Positions 1-12,202 of a stretch of 64,000 bases of DNA are shown one piece after another. The position numbers and the translations under genes are program-made. The stretch's first letter is position 1. Each line of letters starts with the position of its first letter. Source of the DNA: Hydractinia symbiolongicarpus (lineage: Eukaryota > Cnidaria > Hydrozoa > Anthoathecata > Hydractiniidae); contig NC_079882.1 in assembly GCF_029227915.1 (NCBI RefSeq), positions 31,240,001 to 31,304,000 on the forward strand, in the 5' to 3' direction. Under the pieces are notes generated by a model. That model made no database searches. It worked only from the letters and a program-made list of their open reading frames with translations, and had not been told where the DNA came from.

Positions 1-210
1 GCGATGCAACCTGGTAATATCAGAAACATATAGCTAAATACATGTTGGTATGAATATGTGACGCAACCGTTGTAACTCAAACGGAGTGATACCGTTACAA
101 AGTCAATGAAATTTAGTTTTTGAAATTGTCTCTATTTCTTCAGCGCGAGCTAACGGCTAGGATTGGTCCCACAGTAAAAAATGACTTATTTATATACATT
201 TTTTAATAAA

Positions 211-225
211 GCGCTATCACAGCGC
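211..225. repeat. Dyad GCGCT-N5-AGCGC in satellite A
   Basis: A perfect 5-bp inverted repeat with a 5-base loop, found at the same place in most A monomers. Loop variants include ATCAC, ACCAC, ACCGC and GCCGC; the last gives a 6-bp stem (GCGCTG/CAGCGC) with a 3-base loop, for example near 4677-4691 and 6857-6871. Some monomers have lost the left arm ('gcataac', 'aacgct'). Its function is unknown. It could extrude as a small hairpin or bind a dimeric protein, but nothing else in the sequence supports either. Confidence 0.7.
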
Positions 226-707
226 CCAGTGTAATCGTTGAGTTCAAGCAATCATGTCAAATTAAGAAGAATGCTATTTTTTTGAGTCCAATTGTCTCAT
301 TTATCACATTTATAAGTTCAAAGTCCAAAATCAGTTCAATTAAGTCCCACAGTAAATTGGTTCACTGTTAAAAGCCATGCAACTTGGTAATATCTGAAAG
401 AAATCGCTAAACACATGTTGGTACGATTATGTGACGCGACCGCTGTGTTTCAAGCGGACGGATACCGTTAGAAACTCAATGAAATGTAGTTTTTGAAACT
501 GTCTCTATATCTTCAGCGCGTTCTAACGGTTAGGATTGCTCCCACAGTAAAAAATAACTTATTTATCTAAATTTATAAATGAAGCGCTACCACAGCGGCC
601 ACTGTAATCGCTGAGTTCCAGCAACCATGTCAGATGAAGAAGAATGTTCTTTCTTGGAGTCGAATTGGCTCATGTATCACATTTATAAGTTCAAAGTCCA
701 AAATAAG

Positions 708-1080
708 TTCAATTAAGTCCCACAGTTAATCGTTTCACGGTTAAAAGCGATGCAACCTGGTAATATTAAAAACATATCGCTCAATACATGTTGGTACGAA
801 TATGTGACGCAAAAGTTTTAACTCAAACGGAGTGATACCGTTAGAAATTCAATGAAATTTAATTTTCGAAAATGTCTCTCTTTCTTCAGCGCGAGCTAAC
901 GGCTAGGATTGGTCCCACAGTAAGAAATGACTTATTTATCTACTTTTTTAAATAAAGCGCTATCACAGCGCCCAGTTTAATCGCTGAGTTACAGCAATCA
1001 TGTCAAATTGCGAAGACTGTTATTTCTTGGAGTCCAATTGGCTCATTTATCACATTTATAAAGTCAAGGTCCAAAATCAG
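708..1080 (+). repeat. Representative satellite A monomer (373 bp)
   Basis: Chosen to show the internal anatomy. In order: the box 'aattaagtcccacag'; 'cgtttcactgttaaaagcgatgcaacc' region; the conserved stretch 'acatgttggtacgaatatgtgac', which contains short ACAT/ATGT arms; an alternating series CCGTT / AACGG / CCGTT; an AT-rich 'tttttgaaa' block; 'tcagcgcg' followed by 'ctaacggctagg'; a second 'ggtcccacag' box; 'acttatttatct'; AATAAA; the GCGCT/AGCGC dyad; and a closing 'caattggctcatttatcacatttataa' block. The two gtcccacag boxes split the monomer into parts of about 178 and 195 bp. The phase start is arbitrary. No coding role is supported: 373 is not divisible by three. Confidence 0.9.
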
Positions 1081-2599
1081 TTCAATTAAGTTCCACAGGC
1101 AATCGTTTCACTGTTAAAAGCGATGCAACCTTATAATATCAGAAACATATCGCTAAATACATGTTGGTATGAATATGTGACGCAACCGTTGTACCTCAAA
1201 CGGAGTGATACCGTTAGAAAGTCAATGAAATAACATTTTTGAAGCTGTTTCCATTTCCTCAGCGCGATAACGGCTAAGATTGGTCCCACAGTACAGAATG
1301 ACATATTTATCTAAATTTCTAAATGAAGCATAACGGCAGCGCCCAGTGTAACCGCTGAATTCCAGCAATCATGTCAAAGTAGGAAGAATGTTATTTCTTG
1401 GAGTCCAATTGGCTCATTTATCACATTTATAAGTTCGAAGTCCAAAATCAGTTCAATTAAGTTCCACAGTCAATCGTTTCACTGTTAAAGCGATGCAACC
1501 TGGTAATATCAGAAACATATCGCTAAATACATGTTGGTATGAATATGTGACGCAACCGTTGTACCGCAAACGGAGTGATACCGTTAGAATGTCAATGAAA
1601 TAAAATTTTTGAAGCTGTTTCCATTTCCTCAGCGCGCTAACGGCTAAGATTGGTCCCACAGTACAGAATGACTTATTTATCAACATTTTTAAATAAAGCG
1701 CTATCACAGCGCCCAGTTTAATCGCTGAGTTACAGCAATCATGTCAAATTGCGAAGACTGTTATTTCTTGGAGTCCAATTGGCTCATTTATCACATTTAT
1801 AAAGTCAAAGTCCAAAATCAGTTCAATTAAGTCCCACAGTCAATCGTTTCACTGTTAAAAGTGATGCAACCTGGTAATATCAGAAACATATCGCTAAATA
1901 CATGTTGGTACGAATATGTGACGCAACCGTTGTAACTCAAACGGAGTGATATCGTTAGAAAGTCAATGAAATAAAGTTTTTGAAACTGTCTCCATTTTTT
2001 CAGCGGGCGCTAACGTCTAAGATTGGTCCCACAGTACAGAATGACTTATTTATCTAAATTTCTAAACAAAACGCTACCGCAGCGCCCAGTGTAACCGCTG
2101 AATTCCAGCAATCATGTCAAAATAAGAAGAATGCTATTTCTGGGAGTCCAATTGGCTCAATTAGCACATTTATAAGTTCAAAGTCCAAAATCAGTTCAAT
2201 TAAGTTCCACAGGCAATCGTTTCACTGTTAAAAGCGATGCAACCTTATAATATCAGAAACATATCGCTAAATACATGTTGGTATGAATATGTGACGCAAT
2301 CGTTGTACCTGAAACGGAGTGATACCGTTAGAAAGTCAATGAAATAAAATTTTTGAAGCTGTTTCCATTTCCTCAGCGCGCTAACGGCTAAGATTGGTCC
2401 CACAGTACAGAATGACATATTTATCTAAATTTCTAAATGAAGCATAACCGCAGCGCCCAGTGTAACCGCTGAATTCCAGCAATTATGTCAAAATAAGAAG
2501 AATGTTATTTCTTGGAGTCCAATTGGCTCATTTATCACATTTATAAGTTCGAAGTCCAAAATCAGTTCAATAAAGTCCCACAGTCAATCGTTTCACTGT

Positions 2600-3560
2600 T
2601 AAAAGCGATGCAACCTTATAATATCAGAAACATATCGCTAAATACATGTTGGTATGAATATGTGACGCAACCGTTGTACCTCAAACGGAGTGATACCGTT
2701 AGAGAGTCAATGAAATAAAATTTTTGAAGCTCTTTCCATTTCCTCAGCGCGCTAACGACTAAGATTGGTCCCACAGTACAGAATGACTTATTTATCTAAA
2801 TTTCTAAGTGAAGCATAACGGCAGCGCCCAGTGTAACCGCTGTATTCCAGCAATCATGTCAAAGTAGGAAGAATGTTATTTCTTGGAGTCCAATTTGTTC
2901 ATTCATCACATTCATAACTTCAAAGTCAAAAATCAGTTCAATTAAGTCCCACGGTCAATCATTTCACTGTTAAAAGCGACGCTACCTAGTAATATCTGAA
3001 ACATATCGCTAAGCACATGTTGGTACGAATATGTGACGCAACCGTTGTAACTCAAACGGACTGATACCGTTAGAAAGTCAAGGAAATTTAGTTTTTGAAA
3101 ACGTCTCTGTTTTCTAAGCGCGCGCTAACGTCTAAGATTGGTCCCACAGTACAGAAAGACTTATTTATCTAAATTTCTAAATGAAGCGCTACCGCAGCGC
3201 CCAGTGTAACCGCTGAATTCCAGCAATCAAGTCAAAATAAGAAGAATGTTATTTCTTGGTGACCAATTGGCTCATTTATCACATTTATAAGTTCAAAGTC
3301 CAAAATCAGTTCAATTAAGTTCCACAGGCAATCTTTTCCCTGTTAAAAGCGACGCAACCTAGTAATATCTGAAACATATCGCTAAGTACATGTTGGTACG
3401 AATATGTGACACAACCGTTGTAACTCAAACGGACTGATACCGTTAGAAAGTCAATGAAATTTAGTTTTTGAAAATGTCTCTATTTCTTCAACACAAACTA
3501 ACGGTTAGGATTGGTCCCACAGTAAAAAATGACTTATTTATCTACATTTTTTAATAAAGC
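2600..3560. repeat. Satellite A duplicate block, copy 1
   Basis: Matches 9254-10210 at an offset of 6654 bp. Diagnostic shared variants are 'tcccacggtcaatcatttcactgttaaaagcgacgctacc', 'aaacgtctctgttttctaagcg' and 'ttccctgttaaaagcgacg'. The offset equals 18 monomers less the 59 bases missing from the short monomer at 5175, so the number of monomers separating the copies is unaffected. Boundaries are approximate. Confidence 0.75.
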
Positions 3561-4427
3561 GCTGTCACAGCTCCCAGTGTAATCGTTGAGTTCAAGCAAT
3601 CATGTCAAATTAAGAAGACTGTTATTTCTTGGAGTCCAATTGTCTCATTTATCACATTTATAAGTTCAAAGTCCAAAATAAGTTCAATTAAGTCCCACAG
3701 TCAATTGGTGCACTGTTAAAAGCCATGCAACTTGGTAATATATGAAACATATCGCTAAACACATGTTGGTATGAATATGTGACACGACCGTTGTGCATTG
3801 AGCGGACGGATACCGTTAGAAACTCAATGAAATGTAGTTTTTGAAACTGTCTCTATATCTTCAGCGCGTGCTAACGGCTAGAATTGGTCCCACAGTAAAA
3901 AATGGCTTATTTATCTAAATTTGTAATTGAATCGCTACCACAGCGCGCAGTGTAATCGCTGAGTTCCAGCAACCATGTCAGATTAAGAAGAATGTTTTTT
4001 CTTGGAGTCCAATTAGCTCATTTATCACATTTATAAAGTCAAAGTCCGAAATTAGTTCAATTAAGTCCCACAGGCAGTCGTTTCACTGTTAAAAACGATG
4101 CAATCTTGTAATATCAGAAACATATCGCTAAATACATGTTGGTACGAATAAGTGACGCAACCGTTGTAACTCAAACGGAGTGATATCGTCTGAAAGTCAA
4201 TGAAATAAAGTTTTTGAGGCTGTCTCCATTTCTTCAGCGCGCACTAACGGCTAAGATTGGCCCCACAGTACAGAATGACTTATTTACCTAAATTTCTAAA
4301 TAAAGTGCTACTGCAGCGCCCAGTGTAACCGCTGAATTCCAGCAATCATGTCAAAATAAGAATAATGTTATTTCTTGGAGTCCAATGGCTCATTTATCAC
4401 ATTTATAAAGTCAAAGTCCAAAATCAG

Positions 4428-5262
4428 TTCAATTAAGTCCCACAGTCAATCGTTTCACTGTTAAAAGTGATGCAACCTGGTAATATCAGAAACATATCGC
4501 TAAATACATGTTGGTACGAATATGTGACGCAACCGTTGTAACTCAAACGGATTGATATCGTTAGAAAGTCAATGAAATAAAGTTTTTGAAACTGTCTCCA
4601 TTTTTTGAGCGCGCGCTAACGTCTAAGATTGGTCCCACAGTACAGAATGACTTATTTATCTAAATTTCTAAATGAAGCGCTGCCGCAGCGCCCAGTGTAA
4701 CCGCTGAATTCCAGCAATCATGTCAAAATAAGAAAAATGTTATTTCTTGGAGTCCAATTTGTTCATTCATCACATTCATAACTTCAAAGTCAAAAATCAG
4801 TTCAATTAAGTCCCACGGTCAATCGTTTCACTGTTAAAAGCGACGCAACCTAGTAATATCTGAAACATATCGCTAAGTACATGTTGGTACGAATATGTGA
4901 CGCAACCGTTGTAACTCAAACGGACTGATACCGTTAGAAAGTCAATGAAATTTAGTTTTTGAAAATGTCTCTACTTCTTCAGCGCAAACTAACGGTTAGG
5001 AATGGTCTCACAGTAAAAAATGACTTATTTATCTACATTTTTTAATAAAGCGCTACCGCAGCGCCCAGTGTAATCGCTGAGTTCATGCAATCGTGTCAAA
5101 TTAAGGAGAATGTTATTTCCTGTAGTCCAATTGTCTCATTTATCACATTTATCAGTTCAAAGTAAAAAGATCAGTTCAATTGAGTCCCACAGTCAATTGT
5201 TTCACTGTTAAAGGCCATGCAACCTGGTAATATCTGAAACACATCACTACATATATGTTGGT
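4428..5262. repeat. Satellite A segmental duplicate, copy 1
   Basis: Near-identical to 6608-7442 (offset 2180 bp) through more than two monomers. Shared private variants include 'ttgttcattcatcacattcataacttcaaag', 'cccacggtcaatcg', 'ctcacagtaaaaaatg' with 'aggaatgg', and 'aggccatgcaacctgg'. Only scattered substitutions were noticed. The copy ends exactly at the deletion point of the short monomer. Confidence 0.85.
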
Positions 5263-5488
5263 CTTTGTTATCTTTGTAACTGTCGGTATTTTTTCAGCGG
5301 CTCTAACGGCTAGGATTGGTCCCACAGTAAAAAAAATGACTTATTTATCTACAATTTGAAATAAAACGCTACCACAGCGCCCAGTGTAATCGTTGAGTTC
5401 GAACAATCATGCAAATTGAGAAGAATGTTATTTCTTGGAGTCCAATTGTCTCATTTATCACATTTATCAGTTCAAAGTCCAAAATCAG
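5175..5488. repeat. Short satellite A monomer with internal deletion (314 bp)
   Basis: The only A monomer of clearly abnormal length. Up to 5262 it follows the copy that ends at 7442 (offset 2180). From 5278 it follows the copy that starts at 7890 (offset 2612). Between the two lie 15 bases (5263-5277) that match neither flank; they form an imperfect direct repeat, with TCTTTGT occurring twice (5262-5268 and 5271-5277). This is the form expected of end joining with filler synthesis, and it removed the equivalent of 432 bp net relative to the intact copy. Confidence 0.85.
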
Positions 5489-6607
5489 ATCAATTGAGTC
5501 CCACAGTCAATTGTTTCACTGTTATAAGCGATGCAACCTAGTAATGTCAGAAACATTTCGCTTAATACATGTTGGTACGAATATGTGATGCAACAGTTGT
5601 AACTCAAACGGACTGATACCGTTAGAAACTCAATGAAATGTAGTTTTTGAAACTGCCTTTATTTCTTCAGCAGCCTGCTAACAGCTAGGATTGGTCCCAC
5701 AGCAAATTATGACTTTTCTATCTACATTTTTTAGTAAAGCGCTATCACACCGCCCAGTGTAATCGTTGAGTTCGACCAATCATGTCAAATTAAGAAGAAT
5801 TTTATTTCTTGGAGACCAATTGGCTCATTTATCACATTTATGAAGTCAAAGTCGAAATCAGTTCAATTAAGTCCCACAGGCAGTCGTTTCACTGTTAAAA
5901 ACGATGCAACCTTGTAATATCAGAAACATATCGCTAAATACATGTTGGTACGAATATGTGACGCAACCGTTGTAATTCAAACGGAGTGATATCGTTAGAA
6001 AGTCAATGAAATAAAGTTTTTGAGACTGTCTCCATTTCCTCAGCGCGCGCTAACGGCTAGGATTGGTCTCACAGTAAAAAATGATTTAGTTTTCTACATT
6101 TTTAAATAAAGTGCTATCACAGCGCCCAGTTTAATCGCTGAGTTACAGCAATCATGTCAAATTGAGAAGAATGTTATTTCTTGGAGTCCAATTGTCTCAT
6201 TTATCACATTTATAAGTTCAAAGTCCGAAATCAGTTCAATTAAGTCCCACAGTTAATTGTTTCACTGTTAAAAGCCATGCAACCTGGTAATATCTGAAAC
6301 ATATCACTAAATACATGTTGGTACAAATATGTGACACAACCGTCGTGACTCAAACGGACTGATACCGTTAGAAAGTCAATGAAATGTAGCTTTTGAAACT
6401 GTCGGTATTTCTTCAGCGGTACTAGCGGCCAGGATTGGTCCCACAGTAAAAGAAACACTTATTTATCTACATTTTGAAATAAAACGCTACCACAGCGCCC
6501 AGTGTAATCGTTGAGTTCGAACAATCATGTCAAATTAAGAAGAATGTTATTTCTTGGAGTCCAATTGTCTCATTTATCACATTTATCAGTTTAAAGTCCA
6601 AAATCAG
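5489..6607. repeat. Satellite A three-monomer cassette XYZ, copy 1
   Basis: Three successive distinguishable monomers. X begins with 'atcaattgag' and has 'gttataagcg' and 'cagcagcctgctaacagc'. Y has 'cacaggcagtcg', 'tttttgagactg' and 'gatttagttttctac'. Z has 'cacagttaattg', 'aaccgtcgtgactc' and 'agaaacacttattt'. The same order recurs at 10711 and 12203, at distances of 5222 bp (14 x 373) and 6714 bp (18 x 373). Confidence 0.85.
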
Positions 6608-7442
6608 TTCAATTAAGTCCCACAGTCAATCGTTTCACTGTTAAAAGTGATGCAACCTGGTAATATCAGAAACATATCGATAAATACATGTTGGTACGAA
6701 TATGTGACGCAACTGTTGTAACTCAAACGGAGTGATATCGTTAGAAAGTCAATGAAATAAAGTTTTTGAAACTGTCTCCATTTTTTCAGCGCGCGCTAAC
6801 GTCTAAGATTGGTCCCACAGTACAGAATGACTTATTTATCTAAATTTCTAAATGAAGCGCTGCCGCAGCGCCCAGTGTAACCGCTGAATTCCAGCAATCA
6901 TGTCAAAATAAGAAAAATGTTATTTCTTGGAGTCCAATTTGTTCATTCATCACATTCATAACTTCAAAGTCAAAAATCAGTTCAATTAAGTCCCACGGTC
7001 AATCGTTTCACTGTTAAAAGCGACGCAACCTAGTAATATCTGAAACATATCGCTAAGTACATGTTGGTACGAATATGTGACGCAACCGTTGTAACTCAAA
7101 CGGACTGATACCGTTAGAAAGTCAATGAAACTTAGTTTTTGAAAATGTCTCTACTTCTTCAGCGCAAACTAACGGTTAGGAATGGTCTCACAGTAAAAAA
7201 TGACTTATTTATCTACATTTTTTAATAAAGCGCTACCGCAGCGCCCAGTGTAATCGCTGAGTTCATGCAATCGTGTCAAATTAAGGAGAATGTTATTTCC
7301 TGTAGTCCAATTGTCTCATTTATCACATTTATCAGTTCAAAGTAAAAAGATCAGTTCAATTGAGTCCCACAGTCAATTGTTTCACTGTTAAAGGCCATGC
7401 AACCTGGTAATATCTGAAACACATCACTACATATATGTTGGT
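6608..7442. repeat. Satellite A segmental duplicate, copy 2
   Basis: Partner of 4428-5262. Here the sequence runs on past 7442 through normal full-length monomers, so this copy preserves the arrangement that existed before the deletion seen in copy 1. Confidence 0.85.
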
Positions 7443-8473
7443 ACGAATATGTGACGCAACCGTTGTGACTCAAACGGACTGATACTGTTAGAAACTCAAT
7501 GAAATATAGTTTTTCAATCTGTCGCTATTTCTTCAGCGGGCGCTAACGGCTAGGATTGGTCCCACAGTATAAAATGACTTATTTATCTACATTTTTAAAT
7601 AAAGCGCTACCACAGCGCCCAGTGTAATCGTTGAGTTCAATCAATCATCTCAAATTAAGAAGAATGTTATTTCTTGGAGTCCAATTGTCTCATTCATCAC
7701 ATTTATAAGTTCAGAGTCTCAAATCAATTCAATTAAGTCCCACAGTCAATTGTTTCACTGTTGAAACGAATGCAATCTGGTAATATCAGAAAAATATCGC
7801 CAAATACATGTTGGTACGAATATGTGACGCAACCGTTGTAACTCAAATGGACTGATACCGTTAGAAAGTCAATGAAATGTAGCTTTTGAAACTGTCGGTA
7901 TTTTTTCAGCGGCTCTAACGGCTAGAATTGGTCCCACAGTAAAAAAAATGACTTATTTATCTACAATTTGAAATAAAACGCTACCACAGCGCCCAGTGTA
8001 ATCGTTGAGTTCGAACAATCATGCAAATTGAGAAGAATGTTATTTCTTGGAGTCCAATTGTCTCATTTATCACATTTATCAGTTCAAAGTCCAAAATCAG
8101 ATCAATTGAGTCCCACAGTCAATTGTTTCACTGTTATAAGCGATGCAACCTAGTAATGTCAGAAACATTTCGCTTAATACATGTTGGTACGAATATGTGA
8201 TGCAACAGTTGTAACTCAAACGGACTGATACCGTTAGAAACTCAATGAAATGTAGTTTTTGAAACTGCCTTTATTTCTTCAGCAGCCTGCTAACAGCTAG
8301 GATTGGTCCCACAGCAAATTATGACTTTTCTATCTACATTTTTTAGTAAAGCGCTATCACACCGCCCAGTGTAATCGTTGAGTTCGAGCAATCATGTCAA
8401 ATTAAGAAGAATGTTATTTCTTGGAGACCAATTGGCTCATTTATCACATTTATGAAGTCAAAGTCGAAATCAG

Positions 8474-8846
8474 TTCAATTAAGTCCCACAGGCAGTCGTT
8501 TCACTGTTAAAAGCCATCCAACCTGGTAATATCAGAAACACATCGCTAAATACATGTTGGTACGATTATGTGACGCAACCGTTGTAACTGAAACGGACTG
8601 ATACCGTTACAAAGTCAAGGAAATGTAGTTTTTGAAAATGTCTCTATTTCTTCAGCGCAAGCTAACGGCTAGGATTGGTCCCGCAGCAAAATATGACTTA
8701 TTTATCTACATTTTTTATTAAAGCGCTACCACAGCGCCAATTGGAAATACTCTGTTCCAGCAATCATTTCAAATTAAGAAGAACGTTTTCTCTTGGAGTC
8801 CAGTTGTCTCGTTGATCATATTTCTAGGGTCAAAGTCCAAAATCCT
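8474..8846. repeat. Mosaic satellite A monomer
   Basis: The first ~35 bases ('aagtcccacaggcagtcg') match type Y monomers, which normally follow type X, and type X does precede it at 8101. From about 8510 ('aagccatccaacctgg', 'acacatcgctaaatac', 'cgattatg', 'ggtcccgcagcaaaatatgac', and the following 'ggaaatactctgttcc') it matches the monomer at 13322. The switch inside a single monomer indicates recombination or gene conversion between different A types. Confidence 0.7.
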
Positions 8847-9253
8847 TTCAATTAAGTCCCACAGTCAATCGTTTCACTGTTAAAAGCGATGCAACCTAGT
8901 AATATCAGAAACATATCGCTAAATACATGTTGGTACGAATATGTGACACAACCGTTGTAACTCAAACGGAGTAATATCGTTAGAAAGTCAATGATATAAA
9001 GTTTTTGAAACTGTCTGCATTTTCTCAGCGCGCGCTAACGTCTAAGATTGGTCCCACAGTACAGAATGACTTATTTTTCTAAATTTCTAAATGAAACGCT
9101 ACCACAGAGCCCAGTGTAACCGCTGAATTCCAGCAATCATGTCAAAATAAGAAGAATGTTATTTCTTGGAGTCCAATTGGCTCATTTATCACATTTATAA
9201 GCTAAAAGTCCAAAATCAGTTCAATTAAGTTCCACAGGCAATCGTTTCACTGT

Positions 9254-10210
9254 TAAAAGCGATGCAACCTTATAATATCAGAAACATATCGCTAAATACA
9301 TGTTGGTATGAATATGTGACGCAACCGTTGTACCTCAAACGGAGTGATACCGTTAGAAAGTCAATGAAATAAAATTTTTGAAGCTCTTTCCATTTCCTCA
9401 GCGCGCTAACGGCTAAGATTGGTCCCACAGTACAGAATGACTTATTTATCTAAATTTCTAAATGAAGCGCTGCCGCAGCGCCCAGTGTAACCGCTGAATT
9501 CCAGCCATCATGTCAAAATAAGAAGATTGTTATTTCTTGGAGTCCAATTTGTTCATTCATCACATTCATAACTTCAAAGTCAAAAATCAGTTCAATTAAG
9601 TCCCACGGTCAATCATTTCACTGTTAAAAGCGACGCTACCTAGTAATATCTGAAACATATCGCTAAGTACATGTTGGTACGAATATGTGACGCAACCGTT
9701 GTAACTCAAACGGACTGATACCGTTAGAAAGTCAAGGAAATTTAGTTTTTGAAAACGTCTCTGTTTTCTAAGCGCGCGCTAACGTCTAAAATTGGTCCCA
9801 CAGTACAGAAAGACTTATTTATCTAAATTTCTAAATGAAGCGCTACCGCAGCGCCCAGTGTAACCGCTGAATTCCAGCAATCATGTCAAAATAAGAAGAA
9901 TGTTATTTCTTGGTGACCAATTGGCTCATTTATCACATTTATAAGTTCAAAGTCCAAAATCAGTTCAATTAAGTTCCACAGGCAATCGTTTCCCTGTTAA
10001 AAGCGACGCAACCTAGTAATATCTGAAACATATCGCTAAGTACATGTTGGTACGAATATGTGACACAACCGTTGTAACTCAAACGGACTGATACCGTTAG
10101 AAAGTCAATGAAATTTAGTTTTTGAAAATGTCTCTATTTCTTCAACGCAAACTAACGGTTAGGATTGGTCCCACAGTAAAAAATGACTTATTTATCTACA
10201 TTTTTTAATA
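9254..10210. repeat. Satellite A duplicate block, copy 2
   Basis: Partner of 2600-3560. The left part also resembles the 371-bp monomers near 2195. Boundaries are approximate, because similarity fades into the family background rather than stopping at a sharp point. Confidence 0.75.
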
Positions 10211-10710
10211 AAGCGCTACCGCAGCGCCCAGTGTAATCGCTGAGTTCATGCAATCGTGTCAAATTAAGGAGAATGTTATTTCCTGTAGTCCAATTGTCTC
10301 ATTTATCACATTTATCAGTTCAAAGTAAAAAGATCAGTTCAATTGAGTCCCACAGTCAATTGTTTCACTGTTAAATGCCATGCAACCTGGTAATATCTGA
10401 AACACATCACTACATATATGTTGGTACGAATATGTGACGCAACCGTTGTGACTCAAACGGACTGATACTGTTAGAAACTCAATGAAATATAGTTTTTCAA
10501 TCTGTCGCTATTTCTTCAGCGGGCGCTAACGGCTAGGATTGGTCCCACAGTATAAAATGACTTATTTATCTACATTTTTAAATAAAGCGCCACCACAGCG
10601 CCCAGTGTAATCGTTGAGTTGAATCAATCATCTCAAATTAAGAAGAATGTTATTTCTTGGAGTCCAATTGTCTCATTTATCACATTTATCAGTTCAAAGT
10701 CCAAAATCAG

Positions 10711-11829
10711 ATCAATTGAGTCCCACAGTAAAATGTTTCACTGTTATAAGCGATGCAACCTAGTAATGTCAGAAACATTTCGCTTAATACATGTTGGTAC
10801 GAATATGTGATGCAACAGTTGTAACTCAAACGGACTGATACCGTTAGAAACTCAATGAAATGTAGCTTTTGAAACTGCCTTTATTTCTTCAGCAGCCTGC
10901 TAACAGCTAGGATTGGTCCCACAGCAAATTATGACTTTTCTATCTACATTTTTTAGTAAAGCGCTATCACACCGCCCAGTGTAATCGTTGAGTTCGAGCA
11001 ATCATGTCAAATTAAGAAGAATGTTATTTCTTGGAGACCAATTGGCTCATTTATCACATTTATGAAGTCAAAGTCGAAATCAGTTCAATTAAGTCCCACA
11101 GGCAGTCGTTTCACTGTTAAAAACGATGCAACCTTGTAATATCAGAATCATATCGCTAAATACATGTTGGTACGAATATGTGACGCAACCGTTGTAACTC
11201 AAACGGAGTGATATCGTTAGAAAGTCAATGAAATAAAGTTTTTGAGACTGTCTCCATTTCCTCAGCGCGCGCTAACGGCTAGGATTGGTCCCACAGTAAA
11301 AAATGATTTAGTTTTCTACATTTTCAAATAAAGTGCTATCACAGCGCCCAGTTTAATCGCTGAGTTACAGCAATCATATCAAATTGAGAAGAATGTTTTT
11401 TCTTGGAGTCCAATTGTCTCATTTATCACATTTATAAGTTCAAAGTCCGAAATCAGTTCAATTAAGTCCCACAGTTAATTGTTTCACTGTTAAAAGCCAT
11501 GCAACCTGGTAATATCTGAAACATATCACTAAATACATGTTGGTACAAATATGTGACACAACCGTCGTGACTCAAACGGACTGATACTGTTAGAAAGTCA
11601 ATGAAATGTAGCTTTTGAAACTGTCGGTATTTCTTCAGCGGCACTAACGGCCAGGATTGGTCCCACAGTAAAAGAAACACTTATTTATCTACATTTTGAA
11701 ATAAAACGCTACCACAGCGCCCAGTGTAATCGTTGAGTTCGAACAATCATGTCAAATTAAGAAGAATGTTATTTCTTGGAGTCCAATTGTCTCATTTATC
11801 ACATTTATAAGTTCAGAGTCTCAAATCAG
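10711..11829. repeat. Satellite A three-monomer cassette XYZ, copy 2
   Basis: Same X-Y-Z order and private variants as 5489-6607 and 12203-13321. It is separated from the third copy by one additional monomer (11830-12202), giving a 4-monomer period of exactly 1492 bp. The spacer monomer is of the type also seen at 7728-8100 ('tctggtaatatcag', 'cgccaaatac'). Confidence 0.85.
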
Positions 11830-12202
11830 TTCAATTAAGTCCCACAGTCAATTGTTTCACTGTTGAAACGAATGCAATCTGGTAATATCAGAAACATATC
11901 GCCAAATACACGTTGGTACGAATATGTGACGCAACCGTTGTAACTCAAATGGACTGATACCGTTAGAAAGTCAATGAAATGTAGCTTTTGAAACTGTCGG
12001 TATTTTTTCAGCGGCTCTAACGGCTAGGATTGGTCTCACAGTAAAAAAAATGACTTATTTATCTACAATTTGAAATAAAACGCTACCACAGCGCCCAGTG
12101 TAATCGTTGAGTTCGAACAATCATGCAAATTGAGAAGAATGTTATTTCTTGGAGTCCAATTGTCTCATTTATCACATTTATCAGTTCAAAGTCCAAAATC
12201 AG

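Noticed and set aside
1453-1707. ORFs of 63-84 codons in A (1453-1707 -, 6240-6458 -, 10619-10810 +, 11462-11680 -, 12954-13172 -)
   Set aside because: The three 72-codon frames lie in the Z monomers of the XYZ cassette and are identical only because the cassette is duplicated. Sister monomers break the frame by single changes; 373 is not a multiple of three.
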